Part shown: piece after piece, positions 8,240 to 17,294 of the stretch
Position numbering within the stretch: position 1 is the first letter of the stretch
Layout: each line of letters begins with the position of its first letter
Source: an uncultured Candidatus Saccharibacteria bacterium
Lineage (GTDB): Bacteria > Patescibacteriota > Saccharimonadia > Saccharimonadales > Saccharimonadaceae
Assembly (NCBI GenBank): GCA_938042065.1
Contig: CALISG010000029.1
Coordinates: 1-28,007 of the forward strand
Direction of reading: 5' to 3'
DNA: 28,007 bases
The notes under the pieces: model-generated
What the model was told of the DNA's origin: nothing
The model's database searches: none
The model's input: only the letters and a program-made list of their open reading frames with translations
Position numbers and translations under genes: made by a program

Positions 8240-9661
8240 TTATTGTTGCAAGTATGCCGAAATCTTCGCTTTGGCAGCATCAACCGATTCATTGGACGGA
8301 ATCATCACGTAAAGCGGCGTACCGCTGTAGCTGTAAGTTGGCTCCATGGCGCCTGCGCCGTCGACGTTAGTCGATTCGACTTTCCATGGATGAATATCGT
8401 CAAGCTGTTTGCGGATGATCGCCTTGATCGACTGTTCGGATAAATCCGTCTCGATAGAGTTACGGATAGTATCGACAATCTGCGGTAATTTCACGGCGTT
8501 TTCGGTACGCGACAACTTGGCGATAATCGCCTCGATAACGTGCTGCTGGTTGCGCCCGCGCTGGCGATCGCCTTCTTGGAAGCTGTAGCGCTCGCGTGAA
8601 AACTCCAGAGCTTGCCTGCTATCCAATGTGTTATATCCTTGATGGTAAGACTTAAAATCATAATCTGAATAAGCCTCAATCGGACCGATAGCGTCGATCA
8701 GAGTTACCAGAGAAGTGAAATTGATGCGAATATAGTGCTGAATATTAATACTATACAAATCCTCCAGCGTTTTCACCGACATATCAACGCCGTACACCCC
8801 GGCATGCGTCAGCTTGTCGCGCAAGCCTGTCGTACCGTGCAGTTGCACATAATAATCGCGCGGTGTGTTGACCAGCAGAATCGAATGTTTGGCTGGATTA
8901 ACCACCATCAATATATTGACGTCGCTACGAGATACGGTAGATATTTTGCCAGCCGTATCAATGCCGCTGATGTAAAGAACATATGGCTTATCAACATTAA
9001 TCGCCGAAGACTGCTTCGCAGCCTCCCCTTCCACGCGAATAGTCTGCAACACTACCAAATTATCGTGGAAAGTTTTATCAGCTTCTTCGATGATTGGCAT
9101 ATTAGCTTTGCGGATAGTTGCCAGCTGCAAATCGCCTGACTCGAGTTTATTCTTAAGTTCAGCCAAACTATCCAGCGCTTGTTGATTGGCAGAAGTTTCG
9201 TCCTTGACTGCCTTGGTTACTTTATTATAAAGCGGATCAGCCGAAAGCATCCCGACCGATTGAGCATTACTAAGCGACGTATTATGATCCTTATAGGCAG
9301 CAATCACATATTCAACATACGACGACTTCCTGCTTTGCACTGAAGACGTCAAATTATCAAAAGCTCGTGCCGTATTAATAATATAAATATTCACAGCAGT
9401 AATCACCAAAGCCACTACGCCAAGCGCAATCAGTACGCCAGTATGAATATTACCAAAGCGCTTCTGACTCACCAATCCCCAGATTATAGCAGCAGTCACC
9501 ACCCCGTAAATCGGCAAACCAATCCACAAATAACGCTCAGGCACAATCCCCGCCTGCAAAACACTAACCACCAGCGCTATGAACGATAACAACAAAATAC
9601 CAGCGACCATTTTTCGCAAGCCAACTCTTAGTTTAGTGGTTTTAGTAACTTCAGACACCAT
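8240..9661 (-). CDS. LytR-CpsA-Psr (LCP) family glycopolymer ligase
   Basis: LCP enzymes move an undecaprenyl-phosphate-linked glycopolymer onto peptidoglycan outside the membrane. The N-terminus has about three hydrophobic segments (roughly 17-40, 48-63 and 75-95). A coiled-coil-like region of about 120 residues follows, then the LCP domain. It shows SRSDVNILMVVNP, LVNTPRDYYV, KLTHAGVYG and the Arg-rich FSRERYSFQEGDRQRGRNQQ that binds the pyrophosphate. The last 50 residues are a small C-terminal extension. It lies just downstream of the polysaccharide operon, which supports a role in attaching that polymer, but it has its own promoter overlapping the end of the VanZ-like gene. ATG 9661 is 9 nt from the -10 box with no Shine-Dalgarno. 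Confidence 0.94.
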   Translation of the reverse strand: MVSEVTKTTKLRVGLRKMVAGILLLSFIALVVSVLQAGIVPERYLWIGLPIYGVVTAAIIWGLVSQKRFGNIHTGVLIALGVVALVITAVNIYIINTARAFDNLTSSVQSRKSSYVEYVIAAYKDHNTSLSNAQSVGMLSADPLYNKVTKAVKDETSANQQALDSLAELKNKLESGDLQLATIRKANMPIIEEADKTFHDNLVVLQTIRVEGEAAKQSSAINVDKPYVLYISGIDTAGKISTVSRSDVNILMVVNPAKHSILLVNTPRDYYVQLHGTTGLRDKLTHAGVYGVDMSVKTLEDLYSINIQHYIRINFTSLVTLIDAIGPIEAYSDYDFKSYHQGYNTLDSRQALEFSRERYSFQEGDRQRGRNQQHVIEAIIAKLSRTENAVKLPQIVDTIRNSIETDLSEQSIKAIIRKQLDDIHPWKVESTNVDGAGAMEPTYSYSGTPLYVMIPSNESVDAAKAKISAYLQQ

Positions 9662-9670
9662 ATCTTATAT

Positions 9671-9699
9671 ATTATACTCTATTTTTTACTTTTTTGCAA
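9671..9699 (-). promoter_or_regulatory. Sigma70-type promoter of the LCP gene
   Basis: The minus strand has TTGCAA (9694-9699), a 17-nt spacer and a perfect TATAAT (9671-9676). It overlaps the end of the VanZ-like gene. The -10 box is 9 nt from the LCP ATG, so a near-leaderless message is expected. Confidence 0.65.
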
Positions 9700-10134
9700 T
9701 ATCCTTACAAAAATACTTACCACAAATACCCCAGCCATTGCGGCGCAGCTATCTATCATAATATCGCGAATTTCGCCGCTTCTACCACTAACAAATAACT
9801 GATGGAACTCATCGCTGACAGCGTAAAGCGCGCAAACTATAACCGACAGCCCCACCGGATAATTAAACTTGAACTTACTTAAATCCACCCGCCATAAAGC
9901 GTTGAATGTCAAAATACCCAGCACGAAATAAGCGAAAATATGCGCACCTTTGCGAACCAGAAAAGTCAATAACTGCTGGTCGACACTCGGCGCAATGTAG
10001 TGCAGCTGCTCGACAAACACACCGCTCTGCCCGCTGGATATTGAGGCCGACTGATGCGAAAGCATGAAAATAACCGCCATCCAAAGTAGCGGGAGAAGTA
10101 AGTGGATTTTAGATAATTTCTTAGTCTGCGCCAT
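9679..10134 (-). CDS. VanZ-like membrane protein
   Basis: This 151-residue protein has four predicted membrane helices. It carries the VanZ-family pattern: RKGAHIFAYFVLGIL (about 61-75), then YAVSDEFHQLFVSGRSGE and RDIMIDSCAAMAG. VanZ proteins are linked to teicoplanin resistance and envelope traits, but the biochemical activity of most members is not known. The start overlaps the end of the flippase gene by 14 nt, so it is translated as part of the polysaccharide operon. Its place there suggests an envelope role; antibiotic resistance cannot be inferred. Confidence 0.88.
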   Translation of the reverse strand: MAQTKKLSKIHLLLPLLWMAVIFMLSHQSASISSGQSGVFVEQLHYIAPSVDQQLLTFLVRKGAHIFAYFVLGILTFNALWRVDLSKFKFNYPVGLSVIVCALYAVSDEFHQLFVSGRSGEIRDIMIDSCAAMAGVFVVSIFVRILQKSKK

Positions 10135-11587
10135 TCTCAGAATCCCATTCTTGCATTAGCTTATCGGCTTGTTTTCGTCTTAATCCGCGCGTCTTTTTCA
10201 ATATAGTATCTTTGGCTATCTTAAGCGTATTCTTATTAATAAACACGACGCCCGCACCGATCAGCACCACATTGACTGCGGTAGCATAGACAGAATTTGC
10301 GTAATATAAGCCTATGCATATTATATACAACGTGGTAATTTCTGTAATAGTTTTTGGCTCGTAAGTTATTTTAATAGACTTTTTAACGTCAAAATGGCGA
10401 AAGACTGCCATACCGAGGTAAGCAGCAATTAACGCTATAGCCGGCCCATACAATCCAATCAACGGCGTCAAAATCACAGAAAGCACGATACTGATAGCCG
10501 CCGCCACGACGGAAGTATTTAACACCTGGCGAGTTTCTTTCTTAGCGATATAAATTGCGCTGTAAATACCGACTATAGAATTAAACAACGACCCTACGAT
10601 AAGCAGCGGCACATATAACCGTGCCTCGCTATACTTTGCGTTTATTAAAATATTGAAAAACACTGACACCCCGACGATTAAAATAGCGCCAAAGCTACCA
10701 AAGACACGCAAACTCATATTGGCAACTTTGGAAAAGAACGCGTCGCGATCTGCTGATTTTATATGAACCGACGCTGACTCTGCCCAAGACAGCCCGAAAA
10801 AACTATAAATAGCGGTAAAAATTTGCGGAAATTTATAAGCAACAGCATAAATACCATTGGCAGTCACGCCTAGTAACGCGGCGATGATCATACGGTCGGC
10901 GGCATTGACAATCCACCACGACACGCCATTTGGAATTAACGGTAGCGAATATTGTAACAATTCACGCTTTTTATCGGCGTTTATTAGTTTAATATTGATG
11001 TATTTTTGTATTTTTAGCGAATATATTAGATACGACGCGGATAGTACATTACTAATCACCGTCGCTAAAAGCATACCAGTTGCACCCATTTTACACACAG
11101 TGATAAACAATATATTTAGCAAGATCGCTGAAACTCCAGCAACAACGCTGCCAATAGCGTATTTGACATTATCACCAAACCCGCGGGCAACCTGCAAACA
11201 GTAGTTTGAACCGATTGACGCCAACACTGAACAGAGTGCCAACCAGGCGTACGGTATCGCGACGAATTGCATTACGACTACATAGACCGATGAAGCCAAA
11301 AGCGTACTATAAACCACCATTTGCAACGAATTGGTAATGACCGAAGCTTGCCGCTCTTTAACCCCTCGCCCATCGATCAAGAATCGGAAAACTGCCATCT
11401 CCAGCGACAGCATAATAATTGGAGCTGTTAATGAAACTATGACTGTTATCAAATCAACTACGCCAAACTCGCCCGCCGCCAGGTAAGTGGTGTAAAGCGG
11501 CAGTAATAAAAAGCTAATAAACTGCGTCGATATCTTGCCCAGTGCTATGATAATGGTGTTTTTTATGAGAGACGAGGTTTTGGACAT
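10121..11587 (-). CDS. Wzx-type polysaccharide flippase (MOP superfamily)
   Basis: This is a 488-residue polytopic membrane protein with about 14 hydrophobic segments, as expected for a Wzx/RfbX-like flippase. The start SLIKNTIIIALGKISTQFIS and the inner stretch PLIPNGVSWWIVNAADRMII are typical of the polysaccharide-specific MOP group. It should flip undecaprenyl-linked repeat units to the outer face of the membrane. The C-terminal tail is basic and cytoplasmic. It begins 1 nt after the pyruvyl transferase stop, so the two genes are tightly coupled. The substrate cannot be read from the sequence. Confidence 0.92.
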   Translation of the reverse strand: MSKTSSLIKNTIIIALGKISTQFISFLLLPLYTTYLAAGEFGVVDLITVIVSLTAPIIMLSLEMAVFRFLIDGRGVKERQASVITNSLQMVVYSTLLASSVYVVVMQFVAIPYAWLALCSVLASIGSNYCLQVARGFGDNVKYAIGSVVAGVSAILLNILFITVCKMGATGMLLATVISNVLSASYLIYSLKIQKYINIKLINADKKRELLQYSLPLIPNGVSWWIVNAADRMIIAALLGVTANGIYAVAYKFPQIFTAIYSFFGLSWAESASVHIKSADRDAFFSKVANMSLRVFGSFGAILIVGVSVFFNILINAKYSEARLYVPLLIVGSLFNSIVGIYSAIYIAKKETRQVLNTSVVAAAISIVLSVILTPLIGLYGPAIALIAAYLGMAVFRHFDVKKSIKITYEPKTITEITTLYIICIGLYYANSVYATAVNVVLIGAGVVFINKNTLKIAKDTILKKTRGLRRKQADKLMQEWDSENGAD

Positions 11588-11588
11588 T

Positions 11589-12674
11589 TTATTTTTTCAC
11601 AAGTACCTTATCTAATTCGCTAAACTGCTTTTCAGCCAGTATTTTAAGCTTTGATATATCAACTACCTGTATATTGTTAAGGTCAAGCTCATTAATATCA
11701 AAATTATCAATAGCCCTGATATCGACAATTGGACCAGGATATTTCATATCAGAAAGTATATTTATCGTTTTATCACTGTAGGCTATTGGCAAAATTTTCT
11801 TGCCAAACACCATGCCTAATATATTGGCATGAAATCGCGATCCAATTATAGTCTTGGCGCCTGCCAGAACTTGCAGAGCTTCGCTTATATTACCCCTATA
11901 TCTATATGTTTCAACTCTGTCCTTTATATCTTCCGGCAGTAGCGACATAATTGTAGCGCAGGCATTTTCATCACCTTCTTTCTCGCAGAACGACATTAGC
12001 GTAACAGACGATTCATCCTCTGCTAATAATTTTTTAATGATTCTAGCGATTGTTTCATTATATTTTTTAGAGGTTTCGCTATCAAACTTTCTTGATGCAT
12101 CAATCACAGATATTACATGATTATTACTCTTAGTGTCGCGTTTATATTTGGAGACATCTAAAGTAAATACAATATCTGTCGCAAGCCTAACATTGTCTAA
12201 ATCCTTTACTAGCTCATAGGAATAGCTATCGCGCAGGCACACATCTTCTGCCCTACTAAAAATCGAACGTACAATTTCGATAAATTCAGGCGAACTGTAC
12301 GGCCCAATATTGGATCCTAAAATATAGTATGGTTTGCCTAAGCTATCATAAAATTGTTTCTCTCGCTTCCAGGCGTCCAAATTATTGTTTTCAATAAATA
12401 ATGAGCCTCCTATGTATACTAGCAAGTCACCTTTATTTAATTGGTCTGGTACGATGTAAAAACAATTTCGAAGTACCCTTCTTAATATTTTTGTTAAATT
12501 AGATACCGTAAAGCTATTCCTTTTTTTTATATTATTAGCAGATTCTTTTTTTACAACTCTATAAGCTGCATAATTTACAAGGAATTTATTCCTATACCGA
12601 TCAGTTAGAATTTTTATAAATAAGTCGTCTCCTAGGTTCACTGCATCATAATGTCGTATATTAACAATTCTCAT
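11589..12674 (-). CDS. Polysaccharide pyruvyl transferase family protein
   Basis: Members add a pyruvate ketal from phosphoenolpyruvate to a sugar in a surface polymer (CsaB, WcaK, EpsO group). Visible family signs are NLGDDLFIK near the start, DLLVYIGGSLFIE (about 79-91), PYYILGSNIGPYSSP and a sialyltransferase-like second half with ISEALQVLAGAKTIIGSRFHANIL, including the conserved Arg-His. The 361 residues are a normal length. AAGGA lies 6 nt before the ATG. The gene is strongly AT-rich next to the flippase, as are the three genes upstream of it. Pyruvylation would give the polymer a negative charge and could make it a ligand for SLH-type proteins, but that is inference. Confidence 0.88.
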   Translation of the reverse strand: MRIVNIRHYDAVNLGDDLFIKILTDRYRNKFLVNYAAYRVVKKESANNIKKRNSFTVSNLTKILRRVLRNCFYIVPDQLNKGDLLVYIGGSLFIENNNLDAWKREKQFYDSLGKPYYILGSNIGPYSSPEFIEIVRSIFSRAEDVCLRDSYSYELVKDLDNVRLATDIVFTLDVSKYKRDTKSNNHVISVIDASRKFDSETSKKYNETIARIIKKLLAEDESSVTLMSFCEKEGDENACATIMSLLPEDIKDRVETYRYRGNISEALQVLAGAKTIIGSRFHANILGMVFGKKILPIAYSDKTINILSDMKYPGPIVDIRAIDNFDINELDLNNIQVVDISKLKILAEKQFSELDKVLVKK

Positions 12675-12694
12675 AAATATCCTTATTTATAGTA

Positions 12695-14482
12695 TTAGTG
12701 CCCACGTGATTGTAATAATTTTATAGCAAAATTGTAGTTAATTAGCGCTATAGCAGCGACAATTCTATACTTATAGAACATATTAAAATCACGCATAACT
12801 AATCCTGCATTCTTTAGTATGACTCTCTTTATAATAGCAGACCCCTCTGCTGATTTATTTACACTTGGATCAGAGGCTATTAGAACTGCTTCGATAAAAT
12901 GACGCCCTACGGCTGCTTTTTGGATTTTTTTGTTATTTGTTGTAGATAAAGCATCCTTAATGATAATATCAGTAGCAGTTAATCCACTTAGTCTTTTCTT
13001 ATTGAATTCTTGGTTCATTGCGCTCTTCAGGTTTGGTCTGTAAAAATACAGTTTTTCATTCAATACTTTAATTATCTTAGAAGATTTTATTAGTCTATAA
13101 TTTAACTCAAGGTCCTCTGCTATCGACAAATCTATATTAAATAAGTTTTTTTTCAGCAGGGCTGTAGGATATAATTTAGCACAAGGGCCATTATCAATTC
13201 CATAAGGGTATAGTAATTTGATTAAAGCTTGATCGCTACTTATGGACTTTACGACAGGTTTTTTATATCCTAATGCACATTCTTCAAATTCATTAATTTT
13301 TTGTGTAGGTTTGCTAACTATTATACACTCAGGATGAGTACATGTAATTTGATTTACTAAACGCTCCACTAAATATTTCCCAGCTAGGTCGTCGCCGTCC
13401 ACAAAAGTTATATACTCCCCCTTTGCTTTGTTTATTCCCAAATTTCTTGCAGCAGATACGCCTTTGTTTCTTTGTTTATAATATAAAATATTGCGATATT
13501 TCTTTTTCTTGTTTTTTATAATTTTTTCAGATTCATCTTTAGAACCGTCGTTAACAACGATAATTTCAATATTGTCATAAGTTTGCTCAGCAACAGAGTC
13601 TATACACTCGCCTATATACTCTGCACAGTTATAGACTGGTATGACTACACTTACCAAGGGCCTCTTATCAGATCTTTCGTCTTCTCTACTAGGTTTTAGT
13701 ATAATTTTTCTGCGGAAAAATGCCACTGTTCTAGTCGGCAATATACTAGATGCAATAGATTTAACGATTACCAGGTAGGCTAGTACAGGAGCTTTAGTCA
13801 AACGGTAGTAATGCAAACGCGCCTTAATCTCGCCTCCGCGTGTTTTGAGTTTTCTCTTTGAATAGTCCTCTTTATTAACCCTATAGTTCAACAACACTCT
13901 GTCAATCACAAAAAGACGAAACCCTTTCATAACTAACTCAAACCAAAGAGATAAGTCTTCTGCTCGTTTGTAATTTTTGTACCCTCCAACAGATTGAACA
14001 TCTCTCTTTCTCATCATTGCACTTGGGTGAATGATGCTATCACCATATGCTAGCGACTTGGCTGTTTTTTCACCAGGTTTTCCTAAAACCCCCGTAGTGC
14101 TATTTTTTGAAAATTCATTCGCAAGTGTTCCTACGACACTATACTCTTCATGATTTATCATAAAGTTATATTGTTCCTCTAAGCGATTTTCGTCAGCAAC
14201 ATCGTCAGTATCCATTCTTGCCAAAATATCAGCCTTAGAGGCAGTTATAGCTTTATTTAGAGACTCTACCAATCCTATATTTTTGTTATTTTTTATAACC
14301 CTTATTCTTTTGTCTTTGTACTCTTCAGTTATACTATCTAAATCATTTTTGCCACAATCATCAACTATAATAATCTCAATATCTTTGAATGTTTGATTTA
14401 AAATACTCTCAATTGAAGCTCTGAGGTGCTCTGGCGGAGTATTGTATTCCGACATGATAACGCTAATTTTTGGCTTGCTCAT
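12695..14482 (-). CDS. Double-domain GT2 glycosyltransferase
   Basis: Two GT-A (GT2) domains are fused in 595 residues. The first begins KISVIMSEYNTPPEHL, continues with IEIIIVDDCG and has its metal-binding motif at DTDD (about 92-95). The second starts near residue 276 (VSVVIPVYNCAEYIGE), followed by NDGSKDESEK, GVSAARNLGINKAKGEYI and DGDD. Both domains thus look catalytically complete, so one protein may add two sugars. No membrane segment is evident; it probably acts at the inner membrane face. The ATG overlaps the stop of the EpsG-like gene (TAATG), showing translational coupling. AT content is clearly higher than in the housekeeping genes. Confidence 0.93.
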   Translation of the reverse strand: MSKPKISVIMSEYNTPPEHLRASIESILNQTFKDIEIIIVDDCGKNDLDSITEEYKDKRIRVIKNNKNIGLVESLNKAITASKADILARMDTDDVADENRLEEQYNFMINHEEYSVVGTLANEFSKNSTTGVLGKPGEKTAKSLAYGDSIIHPSAMMRKRDVQSVGGYKNYKRAEDLSLWFELVMKGFRLFVIDRVLLNYRVNKEDYSKRKLKTRGGEIKARLHYYRLTKAPVLAYLVIVKSIASSILPTRTVAFFRRKIILKPSREDERSDKRPLVSVVIPVYNCAEYIGECIDSVAEQTYDNIEIIVVNDGSKDESEKIIKNKKKKYRNILYYKQRNKGVSAARNLGINKAKGEYITFVDGDDLAGKYLVERLVNQITCTHPECIIVSKPTQKINEFEECALGYKKPVVKSISSDQALIKLLYPYGIDNGPCAKLYPTALLKKNLFNIDLSIAEDLELNYRLIKSSKIIKVLNEKLYFYRPNLKSAMNQEFNKKRLSGLTATDIIIKDALSTTNNKKIQKAAVGRHFIEAVLIASDPSVNKSAEGSAIIKRVILKNAGLVMRDFNMFYKYRIVAAIALINYNFAIKLLQSRGH

Positions 14483-15564
14483 TAAAATCCTCCAAATATA
14501 CTCTGATAAGGGAATATGTCAGAGCCTTTTAATACAAAATATTGCATAAAGAACATAATCAAACCATACAGTGATACTAGTAGTAGAATAGGTCTTTGTA
14601 CTTGTCTTGTAAATACTTCTGTTATAGAGGGGATGAATAGCAAAGAAAATACAGAAAAATACATTGCGAACCGGCTAATATCAACCGACGATAAACCTAT
14701 TACTAGCATAGTAATCTCTAGAAATGACATTACTATGAATAGTCTTGAGTAAGCTAATTTGTGGAATTTGCCCATAATTATGAGAGTTAAAAAGACAGAG
14801 AATATGATAAATTTTAGCATTAATATACTGCCTGCTGCGGCGTTGGAGGTAGATGAGTACTGAGAATAATCTGAAAATATAGAGCTCTGCATAAATGTTG
14901 AAAATATAGCTGAACCGCCTAATAATATAGCAGCCCCTACGATAAACATTGAGAATATTTCACGAAACTTAAAATTAGTCTTATATATAAACATAAGTAT
15001 AGCTGGTAAAAATACTAACAAAATTAGAGAGCTCTTATGTACAAGAACTGCTGCGATAAATGGTACAATTGCCGCTATATTCTTGCGTTTATATAATAAA
15101 CTGACGGATAGAAACACCATAGACATAGCCGCAAGTTGCCGAACTGCGTTAAAGCTTACTGGGAAAATTACTAACAGGTACAGTAGATAGGCAGTGCTGG
15201 GATGTTTTAGGTTAAAGTTCTTGATACCGTAATATATTGGCAGTATGGTTAGCGCGGAGAAAACAGTAAACATGAACCAGGAATCAAGATTGAGAGCGAT
15301 TCCTATGTTAGATATAAAGTATATACCCAATTCTGTTGGACCATATGTCATATAGCCCTTTAAGTCTAAGTTAGGGACTATTCCGTTGTAAATATTTTCA
15401 TAGTTCTTAAAGTCAGTGCCAACATTATAACGAAGACCTGACGCTAGAATTGGAATTAGCAAAGATACCAGTAAAAATAACCTATTTTTTCTTTTTTGGC
15501 CAATTCGCATAAGTACAGCAGAAGCCAAAAAGATAGATGTGTAAAAAATCAGACTTTCTTGCAT
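14482..15564 (-). CDS. EpsG/Wzy-like polysaccharide polymerase
   Basis: This 360-residue protein has about ten membrane helices. It shows the EpsG-family features GLRYNVGTDFKNY near residues 43-55, the loop with LGIYFISNIGIALN, and FNAVRQLAAMSMVFLSVSLLYKRK. EpsG and Wzy proteins join repeat units outside the membrane. It overlaps the GT4 gene upstream and the GT2 gene downstream, so it sits in the middle of the operon. It is AT-rich like both neighbours. The family call rests on topology and the GTDFKNY motif; polymer identity is unknown. Confidence 0.88.
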   Translation of the reverse strand: MQESLIFYTSIFLASAVLMRIGQKRKNRLFLLVSLLIPILASGLRYNVGTDFKNYENIYNGIVPNLDLKGYMTYGPTELGIYFISNIGIALNLDSWFMFTVFSALTILPIYYGIKNFNLKHPSTAYLLYLLVIFPVSFNAVRQLAAMSMVFLSVSLLYKRKNIAAIVPFIAAVLVHKSSLILLVFLPAILMFIYKTNFKFREIFSMFIVGAAILLGGSAIFSTFMQSSIFSDYSQYSSTSNAAAGSILMLKFIIFSVFLTLIIMGKFHKLAYSRLFIVMSFLEITMLVIGLSSVDISRFAMYFSVFSLLFIPSITEVFTRQVQRPILLLVSLYGLIMFFMQYFVLKGSDIFPYQSIFGGF

Positions 15565-16664
15565 AGTGTTTCTTTATATATTTTATTAATTTTCACTGAT
15601 ATATTATCTATTGAGTAAATTCTTACTGATTTTTTTAAAATTTTATTATTCCTAGTTTTTCGTATACCTTGTATAAACTCATCAACATTAAATCCAACCA
15701 CAAACCCATTCACGCCGTCCTCCACTAACTCGGTTGCTCCGCGGCATTTGGTAGTGACTATTGGCAAACCAGCGAACATTGCTTCGATCAGATGGACAGG
15801 CAGACCTTCTCGGTGACTAGCCGATACAGACAGGTCGGACATTTGTAGTAATTGCGGGATGTCAGAACGGTAGCCTAAAAAATGTACGTTTTTAGCTATA
15901 CCTAGGTTATCGGCAAGTTTTTTATGGTAGCCATTTAGATTATCTTTGCCCGCCAGCAGTAAATGTACTGATTTATCTTCTTTATTGATTTCGTGTAACA
16001 CATATAGTAATAGGGTTTGATTTTTATTTTTATTTAATTCTGCCGGGTAAATCATCACGAAGTCGTCTTTTTTAAGACCGAGTGATTTGCGAAGTTCTAG
16101 CTTTTGCTTAGCAGTGAGCTTCGGCTTGAAACGCTTCGGATCAACACCCACGCCAGGCATGTATATAACATTTGTCTTGAATTGCTTTTTAGCGCGATGA
16201 TAATCCTCTTTATTTATCGTAATCAGCGTGTCAGTGTGGCGAGCCATCAGGCGTTCAACTGGATAATAAATTAGCCAATTTAACAGAGGTGCACCTTTGA
16301 AAAAGTGAAAACCGTGGGCTGTATAGATAATTTTAGTGCCGTTTTTACGAGCCTTTTTGGCAGCCAGCCGCGTCACTACGCTACCCATCGGCGTGTGAGT
16401 GTGAATGATATCGTAATCCTCTTGGTTGATAATCTTTTTCAACTGTCTGTAAGCGGTAATATTACTCAGTCTGAACGGGCTTCGCGTGAATGGTACAACA
16501 AATGACTTATCACAATCCAAGATCTCTTCTTCGCCCATCGACGCGTAATGAACTTCCCAGCCTTTTTCGCTCATCATACGCATGAACGGACGGTTGAATT
16601 TTTGAAAGTTTGCAGTGTGTGATGTGAACAATATCTTCTTTGAGCTTTTTCTATTTTGATGCAT
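15549..16664 (-). CDS. GT4 family glycosyltransferase
   Basis: This is a GT-B fold retaining transferase of the GT4 family, about 371 residues. The N-terminal half has KILFTSHTANFQKFNRPFM and YDIIHTHTPMGS. The donor half has MIYPAELNKNKNQ, VHFLGYRSDIPQLLQMSDL and the signature EGLPVHLIEAMFAGLPIVT with the conserved Glu pair. It resembles early capsule or exopolysaccharide enzymes that add the second sugar after the primer. I prefer ATG 16664; a TTG at 16676 would add four residues. It overlaps the end of the primer transferase gene. Confidence 0.93.
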   Translation of the reverse strand: MHQNRKSSKKILFTSHTANFQKFNRPFMRMMSEKGWEVHYASMGEEEILDCDKSFVVPFTRSPFRLSNITAYRQLKKIINQEDYDIIHTHTPMGSVVTRLAAKKARKNGTKIIYTAHGFHFFKGAPLLNWLIYYPVERLMARHTDTLITINKEDYHRAKKQFKTNVIYMPGVGVDPKRFKPKLTAKQKLELRKSLGLKKDDFVMIYPAELNKNKNQTLLLYVLHEINKEDKSVHLLLAGKDNLNGYHKKLADNLGIAKNVHFLGYRSDIPQLLQMSDLSVSASHREGLPVHLIEAMFAGLPIVTTKCRGATELVEDGVNGFVVGFNVDEFIQGIRKTRNNKILKKSVRIYSIDNISVKINKIYKETLCKKV

Positions 16665-17271
16665 TGTTAATTCCAATACTTTCTTGTTCGCTTCCCTCTC
16701 GGTTGCCCGTTCTTTTCAGCACTATGGCGATTGTTTTGAGGAATATTTTAATGTCCGTTTTTGGACTTACGCTGTTTGCATATTCACCGTCTAGAGTGGC
16801 TTTATCTATGTCGTCTAACTCGTCGCGGCCATTGACTTGCGCCCATCCAGTGATGCCTGGTTTTAGAGAGTTAGCATCGTGCTTATCGCGCAAAGCTATC
16901 AGCGATTTTTCTGCCAAAATAACTGGACGCGGTCCAATAACACTCATATCGCCTAGCAATACATTGAATAATTGAGGCAGCTCGTCGAGAGATAATTTTC
17001 GCAAGATTGCGCCAAATGGAGTAATAAAACTAGAAGCGTTTGAAAAACTGTTAGTCGGCATGTTTTTTGGAGCTTTTACCGACATCGTGCGGAATTTGTT
17101 GATAGTGAATGGCTTTTTGTCTTTGCCGTAGCGTTGATGGCGAAAAAATACTGGCCCTGGCGACGTTAGTTTTATGGCCACGGCTATGATTAGCATAGGC
17201 ACAGACAGTATTATTAACGCGATTACGGAGAAAAGTATGTCCATGAGGCGTTTTCCGTATTTTTGATACAT
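16651..17271 (-). CDS. Initiating phosphoglycosyl transferase (bacterial sugar transferase family)
   Basis: This monotopic enzyme should transfer a sugar phosphate to undecaprenyl phosphate and so start the repeat unit. At 206 residues it is the short PglC-like form without the membrane domain of WbaP. A re-entrant helix (about 8-35) is followed by KRLMD, SPGPVFFRHQRYGKDKKPF, NKFRTM, ILRKLSLDELPQLFNVLLGDMS and VIGPRPV, with the catalytic Asp-Glu in LDELPQL. The C-terminal segment PGITGWAQVNGR is also typical. It follows the Wzz-like gene by 23 nt. The family assignment is firm; the sugar is not known. Confidence 0.95.
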   Translation of the reverse strand: MYQKYGKRLMDILFSVIALIILSVPMLIIAVAIKLTSPGPVFFRHQRYGKDKKPFTINKFRTMSVKAPKNMPTNSFSNASSFITPFGAILRKLSLDELPQLFNVLLGDMSVIGPRPVILAEKSLIALRDKHDANSLKPGITGWAQVNGRDELDDIDKATLDGEYANSVSPKTDIKIFLKTIAIVLKRTGNREGSEQESIGINNASK

Positions 17272-17294
17272 TGTTTCGGTTTCCTTAGCGTCGT

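Noticed and set aside
10121..10134. VanZ-like gene as an antibiotic resistance determinant
   Set aside because: No van operon is present; its position in a polysaccharide operon points to a general envelope role.
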